Source: Valencia hispanica
Lineage: Eukaryota > Chordata > Actinopteri > Cyprinodontiformes > Valenciidae
Reading direction: 5' to 3'
Length of the DNA stretch: 64,000 bases
Assembly: GCA_963556495.2 (NCBI GenBank)
Contig: OY747723.1
Span: 15,883,501-15,947,500 of the forward strand
Within the stretch, counting starts at the first letter, position 1. Every line of letters begins with the position of its first letter. Positions 11,400 through 21,094 of the stretch are shown here, one piece after another. The notes beneath the pieces are model-generated. The model ran no database searches. It was not told where the DNA came from and saw only the letters and a program-made list of their open reading frames with translations. The position numbers were made by a program, and so were the translations under genes.

Positions 11400-11665
11400 G
11401 ATCCACTAGGATCGACAGATCTTGGTGCAGCATGTCATGCTGCTTTTTTTACGTCAGTGTATAAAATCATAGCTACACACAGAAGCACACCGACAGGTTA
11501 TCTTGCAGGTTCATCTTCTTGCGTTTTTTAACTTGGACACATTTAGTTACATAAACCACTGGTCGGGGGTCTCTACTAGTTGCATAGCACACACATTTAT
11601 TTTTTTACGTAACACTTTAATTCATCAAAGCTTTAGGACATCCAAGTATACTTATAAATGCAAAT
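11400..11665. other. Interior of inverted-arm element, unassigned
   Basis: AT-rich sequence between the left arm and the nested element at 11666. No domain or RNA gene recognised. Confidence 0.4.
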
Positions 11666-11821
11666 TAGTCGGGGGGCCAAACTCTCAAAAATGGGTTGAA
11701 CCTGACATGGCCTTCTACCATTGGTTTTTGTTGCACTTTTGTAGCGTTTTTGTCACATTTTTGCCACTTGTTCTATTTGTCATTTTTATGTCGCTTTTTT
11801 GTCACGTTTTGTCCCCTTTTT

Positions 11822-11878
11822 TCCCTCCCTCCCTCCCTCCCCCACGCACGCACACACACACACACGTACACACACACG
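11822..11878 (+). repeat. (CCCT)n-(CA)n microsatellite
   Basis: About four CCCT units followed by a CA run interrupted by CG steps. Confidence 0.9.
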
Positions 11879-11884
11879 GCCTAC

Positions 11885-12252
11885 TTAACTGTCCCTGTCT
11901 TCAAGTGCAAGTTCCATCCTTGAACATCTGTTGGGGTCCCCGGTGCAGAGACGTGCAATGCCACACTTCACATTGGCTCTTGCACAGCAGCATCCTCGGG
12001 AACACATGCTTTTCTTGCAACAACAGTATTGGCTGTGCTTGAGTTCTGAGGGTTTTGCCTCTTTCAGCATCATTGCTGCCACCAATTTGCCATTGAGAAG
12101 TTTTCTCCCAAAGTCAGTGGCAGCTGGATAGGTTGGATTAACCAGGTGTGCCCGCTTAAACAGAGCCAGCCGATGCAGGGCTCGGTGAAGGTGTAATAGG
12201 AAGGCATCTTCAGTTGGTGGAAGACAACTTATGTTTCCTTTGATGATTCAAT
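11885..12252 (-). pseudogene. Transposon-encoded CXC cysteine-cluster protein, C-terminal remnant
   Basis: One minus-strand frame is open for about 120 codons (TGA at about 12253 bounds it upstream, stop near 11885). It reads CLPPTEDAFLLHLHRALHRL, then FGRKLLNGKLVAAMMLKEAK, then QYCCCKKSMCSRGCCC and VKCGIARLCTGDPNRCS. The order LPPT-x-AF-x-H-x-R, a G-x-LVPVM-like strand and a CxC-x4-C-x3-CxC-x6-C cysteine array is the C-terminal layout of uncharacterised transposon-linked proteins in fish and invertebrates whose cysteine cluster resembles tesmin/CXC domains. The upstream part is missing, so any catalytic domain has been lost. Inference: this was the protein of the 11666-12738 element. Function not established. 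Confidence 0.55.
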
Positions 12253-12849
12253 GATTTTGGTTGGGTTTTTATCATTTTTTCTGTGGATTGAGTATACAGT
12301 TTGTTGAAAAGAATGGCCTACTGACTGATGCCATAACTTGGTGGAATAGTCATTTGCCAATGAAGTAAAGATGAAAATATCGAAAAAAGTGAGAAAAGAC
12401 AATTATTCTTTTGCATTAAATTGATGCAAAATCAAGTAGAAATGTGTTTTAAGAGTTATTTTTTCAGTGGATGTCGTAAGCACATGTGTTCTTTGTATCT
12501 GGAATGCATTTATTGACAGCCTACCCAACCCACTGAGGATTTCAGGGGAAAAATTATTTTTTTCTTTCATACACTAAAATGGCCAAAAATGTTTTTCGTG
12601 ATATTTCCAGCAGAGCAAACCTTCCAATTATTGGTCCTTAGGGTCAAGGTTAACAGAAAAAACACAAATAAAAAGTATGCCAGACCATGTCGGGTTCAAC
12701 CCATTTTATTCAGCTTTTGAGACTTTGGCCCCCGACTATATTGTCAAGAACTATATAAAATCTTAGCTTGATCTCCTGTTTGAAGCACAGACTTGATTTG
12801 ATATCTACAAAGATATTCTCTTTAATAAGAGTAGATCTGTGAATGTGAG

Positions 12850-13640
12850 GCAGACACCTTGTCTACTTTTAAGACCTTAAACCTTCCATTTTGATAAAGC
12901 TTATAGTTAGTGGCCTGGGTTATCCTGACCTATATGTAGTTATGCTGCTATAGGCTTAGACTGCTGGAGGAATAATGACAGGTTCATACTCTGCTACATT
13001 TAATCAATCACTCGATCAAAAGTTATTTATAAAGTGCTTTTCATACAAAAATTGTAACTCGAAATGCTTTATAGATTAAAATGACCCCACATAAACCATA
13101 TTCCTGTCCCTCACACACAGATTTAAAAGCATGATCACAGTTATACCCATGCACACAAACACTTAAGAACAAAAACAAAAAGGACATTGGGCCAAGTGTA
13201 TTTGAGTCGGGTACGATTCTCTTACTACACTCCCAATTTGCAATATTTGAGCTTTTAACTTTATGTTCTTTCTGTTTTTTTCTCTTAGAAACTACATCTG
13301 TTTTGGTGTTCTGTTTAGTTGTGACAGCTTCCTGGATGGGGGCATCAGCTGAGCTACTGGCACCAATAATTTAATGTTCTCCTTCTATAGATGATATAAC
13401 TGGCCCTGTTTTAGGAGTTTAACCCTGTCTCCCTCCTAGACAAAGCAATTGGCTGAGCTTTTACTGCAACCATGTGCTCGCTTTCATTGTATTAGTCAAT
13501 GACGTAACACAGGCAAATGTCTACTGTCGCTATATGTTGGTCCAGGAGTAGTGAACCCTGCAAGTCATTGACTCAATGGAATGTCCTGGGTTACCTTGGA
13601 TAACTTTTCTTTAACCGATTTGAAGTTGATATCTTAGTAT
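12850..13640 (+). mobile_element. Degraded L2 3' end, interrupted
   Basis: GAGGCAGACACCTTGTCTAC, TTTTGATAAAGCTTATAGTTAG and TATGCTGCTATAGGCTTAGA align with the end of the L2 frame and its 3' UTR at 9265-9390. The match stops near 12980, resumes near 13330 (GATGGGGGCATC, then TATAGATGATATAACTGG) and fades by about 13640. Between them, 12990-13250 contains TTATTTATAAAGTGCTTTTC, resembling the end of another teleost retroposon in antisense. Confidence 0.6.
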
Positions 13641-14535
13641 TCATGTCTTTTCTATATGGTAAAAGATTTGGCTGAATTTAGAAGGGAACATTTAACAAGC
13701 AAATGTATGTTGCTTTATAATGTGGACATTGAGTTCTAAAAAAATATTTCTGAGTTTTATTTGCAGTCTTGGTTAGTATTCTACATCTTAGAAGTACTTT
13801 TGATGCTATAATAAGTCCATTTGACTTGTTAGTGTTGAATTAGTATTTTTGAAGATTTCTTGCATGCTAGAACATTTTCTTAAGACTCTGAGTTCATCAC
13901 ATTTATCCAAAAATCTTTAAAAAAATGTTAGTTGGGCAGCTGCTACAGTCTGTTGGCAGCCTCTCACAGAAAAAAAGCTATGCAATTATACATGTCATAA
14001 CATTGCACCATAAAATCTGTGATCCATGTAACATATGATTGCACAAAAAGCTAAAAACAAGGTTGACAAAGGAGAAATTTAACTGCAATGAAATGCAGAC
14101 AAATCCTTTAAATATAAAACAGGTTGATACAGTGAAGTGTGCAGCGTTTTTGTCCCTGGTTCCACAGGTGGACCCACTCCAGGAGAACAGCTTGTCTTGT
14201 CCAGGTTTCTTTACAACTGGTCAAAAACTCTTCCAATGCAGCTGGAAGATTCCTCCAGTCATGTCTTGGCTGTCCTCAAACTAAACATTTTAAACTGCAC
14301 CTGAAACAAAGACCAAAGAATACAGATACATAACTAAGGCTCTCCAACATGCAGCTATTAATTTATTTGAAATCAGTGAAAGCTGGAATTTTACTGCAAC
14401 ATCTATTAAGCCACTGTATAACTGCCATTATAGATCATTAAGCTCTGGGTCTCCAAAGGAAAACAACAGATTATCCAAAACGATATATATATATATATGC
14501 ACTGTTTGGTTATTTCCAACCGACAACTACTCTGG
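13641..14535. other. Interior of inverted-arm element, unassigned
   Basis: No domain recognised. An open frame at 14039-14284 has no recognisable motif, and there is a short (AT)n tract near 14485. Confidence 0.4.
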
Positions 14536-14609
14536 TAAACTGTATTAATGATGATAGCTCGCTGCTAGATATTTGCCGTTATTTATGTTAATAAGGTTTG
14601 GGGGAACAC

Positions 14610-14891
14610 TGTCACGCTGCCCTATTCATGCCTCATTGTCTTCACCTGTCTGTCCAATCAACCACACCTGATCCTACTCACCTCCTGCCTTTAAAACCCA
14701 TCACTTCCTTTCACTCCAGTGCGGATCATTACTATATTGTCTTCATCCCCATGGTGTGTCATCTTCCTGCCTCTCCGTTCCTGCCCGATGTCCTCTTCAC
14801 CATCATCATCATCACCACCTCCTTTAATAAACATCCTGCACCTTCCTTCAGCGTCTGCATCTGGGTCCATACTCCACACACACGGCTGACA
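14610..14891 (+). mobile_element. Solo LTR with 5-bp target duplication
   Basis: A 282-bp unit begins TGTCACGCTG and ends CACGGCTGACA, i.e. TG...CA with short inverted ends TGTCA/TGACA. It is bracketed by the identical pentamer AACAC (14605-14609 and 14892-14896). An AATAAA polyadenylation signal lies at about 14825, followed by the GTCTGCATCTGGGTCC-type 3' segment common in fish LTRs. No internal retroelement genes remain, as expected after LTR-LTR recombination. It interrupts the right arm of the inverted-arm element. Gypsy versus retrovirus-like origin cannot be told. Confidence 0.75.
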
Positions 14892-15279
14892 AACACTACT
14901 ACACTTTAGAGAGTACGGCGCATTTCTAACTTCATTCTACAGTACTCGCGCTAAGCAGAGTGACGTTCTGTTGGTGTTTGTTACTCTGTTCATTAAAAAT
15001 ATAATAAACAAGCTGAAAGTAGCTAATAAAGACTAACAACAAACTTACCTCGGCTTGTGCCACGGAGAACAGCAGAAAACCAGCGTTGAACGGACAACCC
15101 AGACCAACATTTTACACACATGTTCAAGTTGATTATACATGTATTTTTCTACCATTTGATACAAGTAAAAATATAGTTGTAAAAGTGTGGTTTCAAAATA
15201 CAAGCATGTGGATCCAAAGTGCAAATCTTTTGAAACATATCTACCTTCATAAGCATATTGCTGCAAACTTTTAAGGACA

Positions 15280-15622
15280 TCCATCCATCCATCCATTATC
15301 TACACCCATCTAGCCTCTGAATGGTTGTAGGGGGTGTGGTGCCTACCTCCAGCATCCATCGGGCGAGAGGGGGGGTACACCCTGGACACACAGAACAAGC
15401 ATGCACGCACACACTCATACCTTAGGGCAATTTAGAGTGACCAATTAACCAAACATTCATTTTTTTGAACTGTGGAGGAAGCCAGTGTCCCTGAAGGGAA
15501 CCCACGCATACACAACGAGAACATACAAACTCCATGCAAAAAGACCCCAGGCTGGGGTTTAAACCCAGGGCTTCTTGCTGCAAGGTAACAGTGCCATCAA
15601 CTGCGCCACTGTGCATCCTCCT
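15280..15622 (-). mobile_element. tRNA-derived SINE, antisense
   Basis: Read on the minus strand the head is GTGGCGCAGTTGATGGCACT (A-box-like, about 15592-15613), then AGCAAGAAG, then a B-box-like GGGTTTAAACCC at 15555-15566. This is followed by the teleost body (GAGGAAGCC, AATTTAGAGT in complement) and a (ATGG)n tail at 15280-15297. TTAAGGAC before the tail and TTAAAGGAC after the head form a near-perfect target duplication. The surrounding sequence is Rex1. The two promoter boxes imply RNA polymerase III origin; the B box has lost its consensus. Confidence 0.7.
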
Positions 15623-15925
15623 TAAAGGACCTAAGCATCCTAAAAAGTAAAGTCTGCCCCGCCCTTTCTTGTAGACGGTGTTTCCCGTCCAGTCTTTATC
15701 CAGGTGAACAAAGTATCTATGCTCCTTCAACACCTCCACTTCTTCTCCCATGACGGAAATAGTTTCTCTGTTTCTCTGGAAATCTAGAATAATCTCTTTG
15801 GTTTTGTTCCTATTGAGGATAAGAATAATGTTTCCATGCCATGCCACAAATCAGTCCTCTAACTCTATGTATTCAGCTTCTTGACCATCTCTGGCCATTT
15901 TTACATGTGAAAAATGTCTGATCTG
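15623..15925 (-). mobile_element. Rex1 LINE, mid reverse-transcriptase piece (piece 2 of 4)
   Basis: Minus strand reads DGQEAEYIELED, stop, FVAWHGN, then LNRNKTKEIILDFQRNRET and HLDKDWTGN followed by YKKGRGRLYFLGCLGPL. This matches the Rex1 stretch LN-SKTKEMIVDF...HLDSKLDWS-N...YKKG-SRLYFLRRLRSF. It joins upstream to 21655 and downstream, across the SINE and the inverted-arm element, to 10299. A few more Rex1 bases (AGCATATTGCTGC) lie at 15252-15272, between these two insertions. Confidence 0.75.
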
Positions 15926-16027
15926 ATCATAGTTAGTGTGAATGCTACACTCTTGAGATCCTGTTTCTCTTTATTAGTGTGAATGCTGTAGGCATTCACA
16001 CTCTTGAGATCTTACCTTCTTCTGGTT

Positions 16028-16180
16028 GCTTCCGTACGTTTTTTGAACTTCATCTACTTCTGCATACTTTGTGCTATTTTAACCATTCAACTTTTCAATT
16101 ATTTAGCTTATTCTGCTCTTTCCGGCTATATCTTTTGGTATTCATAACCTTCATACTTTTTATAATATTCAACTTTTTAT
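16028..16180 (+). repeat. Direct repeat, left copy (153 bp)
   Basis: Begins GCTTCCGTACGTTTTTTGAA and ends AATATTCAACTTTTTAT. The same 153 bp, with scattered differences, is found in the same orientation at 20749-20901, on the far side of the satellite-like array. Confidence 0.85.
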
Positions 16181-17544
16181 GCTTTTTTTGGTCCCATTGA
16201 AATGAATGGAAAACCTCAAAAATTCTGCTAAATTTCGCCTGTTTTGCAAAACTAACTACTTCCACATACTTCCACTTAGAAACACCATTCAAATCTTAAA
16301 ATGTAGTCATACTCTTCAGCTATTACTGTATGTCTCGGCTTCTTTCTAACTTATACCGTTTTCATACAATCCTTCCTCAAATTTTTGGTCCCGAAATGAT
16401 CAGATTTCTGAAAATACATGCATTCCTATGGGAGCAAAGCAATTAAGCTAGAGTGGCCCACTCTAGCAGAATTACACTTTTCCACTTTCCTGATTTTCCA
16501 CGAACAACTGCCGCTCACTCGCTCATATTTCACTCTTTCTGCACATATTATATATCAAAACGTAGGTTATCAATTTTTGATTCAGAAAATGTCACCAAAT
16601 TTTATGTGACAGTTACAGTTTTTCGGCAAATCGAAGCAAAGTGGCCGGACCCAGGAGAGACCATTGGAATGCATTGGAACTGAGCAAAAATGAGGAGGAC
16701 AGCTGGATTCTGACTCATATTCGTAAAGTCATATCTCATGAACGATGTGACGTAGAAACATGACCCTTGTGCCAATATAACTTCAGACCTTTCTGACGCT
16801 CATGATTCAACAATTGTTTTGATACCTGTTACCATTTCTCCATAAGTTTTGTTTGTTCGAGTGTAACAAATCTGCTCTTCGCTAAAACGGCTCAGATTCA
16901 AAAATGCCAAAATCATGCTCATTTTTACAAAATCACTGCTCCTAGACAGATTGAGGTACACACATGAAACGAACCATGATTCTTCATCAAAGCCTGCTGA
17001 TACTCACAGTGAAAGAATAATTTTGATAGGCCTTATATTTTCCGAGTAATAGGATGTAGTTCGGGACCAAGGAAGGACAGATTGTTTCCATCAAATTCAT
17101 CAACATATTCGACGTCATTTTACGGCTGTAATATTATATTTTCAACAAATTGAGTGGTTTGAGAGCGTTCCCCTATCCGTTCCGATAAAAACGGTACATT
17201 GGTGACGTTGATACGCCTTACGGTTCTTAAGTTATTAAGAGTAGTTCGGAAGCTGCGTTACCTGTTAAACCGGCTGAGAAATTAGGAGACATAAGTGAGG
17301 TGCTGCACTTAGGGTGTCTCCCCCAGTCACAGCCTGCGTGTGATTGGTCGAAAAATGGCAGGCCTTTTCGTGGCTTTAGGTGGAGCTTCCTCTTCTGGTA
17401 GAAAAGAGAATTACTATACATTATAGCCTCCACTGTAAATCTGAGGTTTCAGGGTTATTGTAAGACATTGTAAGATATTGTAAGATTTAATACAAATCAG
17501 TTCACCAGGACTTTTGATTAATCTGTAAAATATGATGATCAATA

Positions 17545-20500
17545 CAGTCTCATGCTATCTGTGGCATTTAAGCTAACATTAGCATTTTAGCTAACATTAG
17601 CATTTTAGCTAATTTTAGCTATCATTTGGTTTTTGGGTTGATTGTAACGTACTGAATGGTTTGAATTATTGTTAACCAATATGTCCATGTTTGCCAACAT
17701 GCTACCAATAGCTTTTTTACTAACCATTGCAATGTAGCTCATTTAAGCTAACAATAACATTTTAGCTAATTTTGACTTAACTGCTAAAATTAACATAATG
17801 GATGGATTGAGTTACTGTTAACCAACATGTTGGTGTTTACCAACATGCTATCTCTAGCATTTAAGCTAACATGAGAATTTTAGCTAATGTTCCATAATAT
17901 TAGTATTTTAGGTAGATTTTAACATACTGAAAGGATTAAGTTCATGGTAACAAACATGTTATTGTTTTCCAACATGCTATCTGTGGCATTTTAGCTAACA
18001 TTAGCATTTTAGCTAACATTAGCCATTATTTGGTTTTTGGGTTGATTTGAACAAACTTGAATGGGTTAAGTTATTGTTAACCAATGTATTTATGGTTGCC
18101 AACATACTAAAAATAGCTTTTTTGCTAACCATAGCAATTTAGCTCATTCAAGCTAACAGTGGGATTTTAGATATTCATTTAATTATTTCGAATATTTTAA
18201 CATACTGAAAGGATTAAGTTTATGGTAATGAACATGATACTGTTTGCCAACATGCTACCACTAGCATTTAAGCTAACACTAGTATATCCGTTAGTATCAA
18301 AATTTAAGCTAATTCAGCTAATTTTAGCTAACACTTCCCTTTTAGCATATTTTTATTGTGCTGAATGGATTGAATTATTGTGAACCAATATGTTTGTGTT
18401 TGGCAACATGCTACCACTAGCATTTTAGCTAACATTAGCATGTTAGCTAATTTTCAATATTATTGGTGTTATAGTTTGTTGTCAATTTACTGAATATAAT
18501 AAGTCTTCTTTTAACCAACATAGTTGTGTTTCCCAACATCCTACTACTAGCGTTTTGGGTAATATTTGGAATTTAGCTGGTAAGTCTTCTTTTAACCAAC
18601 ATAGTTGTGTTTCCCAACATGCTACTACTAGCGTTTTGGGTAATATTTGGAATTTAGCTGATAAGACTTCTTTTAACCAACATAGTATTCTTTCCCAACA
18701 TGTTACTACTAGCGTTATGGGTAATATTTGGAATTTAGCTGATTTTAGGTAACACTGACATTTTAGCTAAATGTGAGTTTTTCTATGCAGTAGGGTTGGT
18801 AGACTACTTTTCATTTTTCTGCTGATTCTGTGCATTACACTTCAGCAAGTCTTCTACAGTTGACTTCAAATACTTCAGGTACTAGGCAGGCAACAGTGGC
18901 CATTTTACTGTTCCAACACCTGGAAAACAGTGATTACTTTTAAATGGCAGTTACACAGACTTGTGTGTTTAGGCAATCTTAGGCATTATAAATGAAGTAA
19001 GATATTGTTAGCTAACTTACTATTGTTATCCATTATACTAACACTAGCATTTAAGCTAGCATTAGCATTTTACCTAATTTTAGCTATCATTTGGTTTTTG
19101 GGTTGATTTTAACATACTGAATGGGTTGTGTTATTGTTAACCAATATGTTCATGTTTGCCAACATGCTATCAATAGCTTTTTTACTAACCATAGCAATTT
19201 TGCTAATTCAAGCTAACAATGGGATTTTAGATAATTATTTAATTATTAATAATATTTTAACATACTGAAAAGATTAAGTTTATGGTAACGAACATGATAC
19301 TGTTTGCCAACATGCTACCACTAGCATTTAAGCTAACACTAGTATATCCGTTAGTATCAAAATTTAAGCTAATTCAGCTAATTTTAGCTAACACTTCCCT
19401 TTAAGCATATTTTTATTGTACTGAATGGATTGAATTATTGTGAACCAATATGTTTGTGTCTGGCAACATGCTAACACTAGCATTTTAGCTAACATTAGCA
19501 TGTTAGCTAATTTTCAATATTATTGGTGTTATAGCTTGTTGTCAATTTGCTGAATATAATAAGTCTTCTTTTAACCAACATGGTAGTGTTTCCCAACATG
19601 CTACTGCTAGCGTTTTGGGTAATATTGTTGAATTTAGCTGATTTTAGGTAACACTGGCATTTTAGCTAATTGTGAGTTTTTCTGTGTGGTAGGGTTGGTA
19701 GACTACTTTTCTTTTTTCTGCTGATTCTTTGCATTACACTTCAGCAAGTCTTCTGACTTCAAATACTTCAGGTACTAAGCAGGCAACAATGGCCATTTTA
19801 CTGTTCCAACACCTGGAAAACCGTGAGTACTTTTTAAGGGCAGTTACACAGGCTTGTATGTTTAGGCGATTGTAGGCATTATAAATGGAGTAAGATATTG
19901 TAAGCTAACTTGCTATTGTTATCCATTAGACTAACACTAGCATTTAAGCTAACATTAGCATTTTACCTAATTTTGACTTAATAGCTAGAGTTAACATACA
20001 AAATGGATTGAGATACAGTTAACCAACATGTTAGTGTTTGCCAACATGCTATCCGTGGCATTTAAGCTAACATTAGCATTTTAGCTAACATTAGCATTTC
20101 AGCTAATTTTAGCTATCATTTGGTTTTTGGGTTGATTGTAACATACTGAATGGTTTGAATTATTGTTAACCAATATGTCCATGTTTGCCAACATGCTACC
20201 AATAGCTTTTTTACTAACCATTGCAATGTAGCTCATTTAAGCTAACAATAACATTTTAGCTAATTTTGACAAAACTGCTAAAATTAACATAATGGATGGA
20301 TTGAGTTAATGTTAACCAACATGTTGGTACTTACAAACATGTTATCTCTAGCATTTAAGCTAAAAATAACATTTAAGCTAACATTAGCATTTTAGCTAAT
20401 GTTCGCTAATATTTGCATTTGAGGAAGATTTTAACATACTGAAAGAATTAAGTTCATGGTAACGATTAAGTTAGTGTTTGCCAACATACAACCACTAGTA

Positions 20501-20748
20501 TTACAGTTAGTTAGTATCAAAATTTAAGCTAATTTTGACTTAACAGCTAAGGTTACCTTGCTAAATAGATTTTGTTAATGTTTAGCGCCATGTTAGTGTT
20601 TGCCAACTTACTACCACTAGCATTTTAGCTAACATTTGCATTTCAGCTCATTTTAGCTAACACTTCTCTTTAAGCTTATTTTTATTATACTGAATGGATT
20701 GAATTATTGTTAACCAACATGTTTGTGTTTTGCAACATGCTACCATAC
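17545..20748 (+). repeat. Satellite-like array, ~130-160 bp monomers in higher-order units
   Basis: Monomers run from one GCCAACATGCTACCACTAGC-type landmark to the next (near 17550, 17694, 17838, 17970, 18100, 18245, 18402 and onward) and contain TTAGCTAACATTAGCATTTT and CTGAATGGATTGAATTATTG. Higher-order copies are also clear: 18161 onward matches 19221 onward (offset ~1060), and 17551-17950 matches 20045-20445 (offset ~2494), each nearly identical by eye. Strongly AT-rich and non-coding. Confidence 0.85.
18501..18742 (+). repeat. 81-bp unit triplicated
   Basis: AAGTCTTCTTTTAACCAACA begins at 18501 and 18582, with a one-base variant at 18663, each copy 80-81 bp. Because 81 is divisible by three, one frame stays open and would give a periodic peptide (GNIWNLADKTSFNQHS); this is most likely an accident of unit length. 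The homologous position in the next higher-order unit (19561) has a single copy. Confidence 0.85.
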
Positions 20749-20901
20749 GCTTCCGTACGTTTTTTGAACTTTTACTACTTCTGCTTACTTTGTGCTAGTT
20801 TAACCATTCAACTTTTCAACTATTCTGCTCATTCTGCTTTTTCCGGGTATATCTTTTGGTATTCATAACCTTTATACTTTTCATAATATTAAACTTTTTA
20901 T
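20749..20901 (+). repeat. Direct repeat, right copy (153 bp)
   Basis: Partner of 16028-16180, same length and orientation. After it the sequence returns to array-type material (20901-21021 matches 18764-18878 and 19662-19773). Confidence 0.85.
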
Positions 20902-21094
20902 TTTAGCTAATTGTGACAGTTTTTCTTTGTGGTACGGTTGGCACACTATTTTCTTTCTTCTGCTGTTGCTGTTTATTAAACTTCAGCAAGTCTTCTACAG
21001 TTGACTTCAAATACTTCAGCCATTTTCTGCAAATAAATTCAGCTTACAGCACTCACACTGCATTTTTGCAGGAAATGCAACTTTTTTAGTTCGG

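Larger units (their letters stand above)
11666..12738 (-). mobile_element. Nested DNA element with ~50-bp inverted ends
   Basis: Left end TAGTCGGGGGGCCAAACTCTC with ATGGGTTGAACCTGACATGG (11666-11712) is mirrored by the complement of 12684-12738 (TAGTCGGGGGCCAAAGTCTC and ATGGGTTGAACCCGACATGG). A TA is present at both outer edges but cannot be separated from the inverted ends. The element carries a minus-strand coding relic with a cysteine cluster and a CCCT/CA microsatellite. It lies inside the ~5 kb inverted-arm element. Superfamily not determined. Confidence 0.65.
10300..15251. mobile_element. ~5 kb element with long inverted arms
   Basis: The left arm (10300 to about 11390) and right arm (about 14536-15251) are inverted copies of each other. 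Paired landmarks: TATGAAGGTAGATATGTGTC at 10300 mirrors the end at 15251; CTGCTGTTCTCCATGGCACA near 11127 mirrors 15056-15075; CAAGGTAAGTTTGTTGTTAG mirrors the complement near 15035-15055; AAATATCTAGCAGCGAGCTA near 11343 mirrors 14555-14575. The arms are diverged, and the right one lacks ~220 bp present in the left. Later insertions sit in both arms (hAT MITE at 10584, LTR at 14610). The flanks are Rex1 sequence, with diverged copies of the same ~7 bp (AACGTCT and AGCATAT) at the two ends, consistent with an old target duplication. The interior holds other repeats and no transposase I can assign to this element, so the superfamily is unknown. Confidence 0.65.
15930..21090 (+). mobile_element. 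Large unclassified repeat block containing a satellite-like array
   Basis: Starts near a short palindrome (GTGTGAATGC-TGTAG-GCATTCACAC at about 15976-16000) and ends near GCACTCACACTGCATTTTTGCAGGAAATGC (about 21049-21085). The first 1.5 kb (CTTCCGTACGTTTTTTGAAC, GGTCCCATTGAAATGAATGG, CATTCCTATGGGAGCAAAGC) resembles a widespread teleost interspersed repeat. The middle is the GCTAACATTAGCATTTTAGC array described separately. Since Rex1 sequence is on both sides (15925 and, after a further MITE, 21655), the block is probably a single insertion, but the superfamily and exact ends are unknown. Confidence 0.5.

Noticed and set aside
15555..15566. Functional tRNA gene at the B-box-like GGGTTTAAACCC
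   Set aside because: The surrounding sequence has a SINE body and tail and cannot fold as a tRNA cloverleaf; B-box consensus is altered.
18555..18752. Periodic-peptide gene in the satellite block
   Set aside because: Frame exists only because the repeat unit is 81 bp; the neighbouring higher-order unit has no such frame.
17545..20748. CRISPR-like array
   Set aside because: Repeats are contiguous, long and diverged with no unique spacers, and the sequence is eukaryotic.
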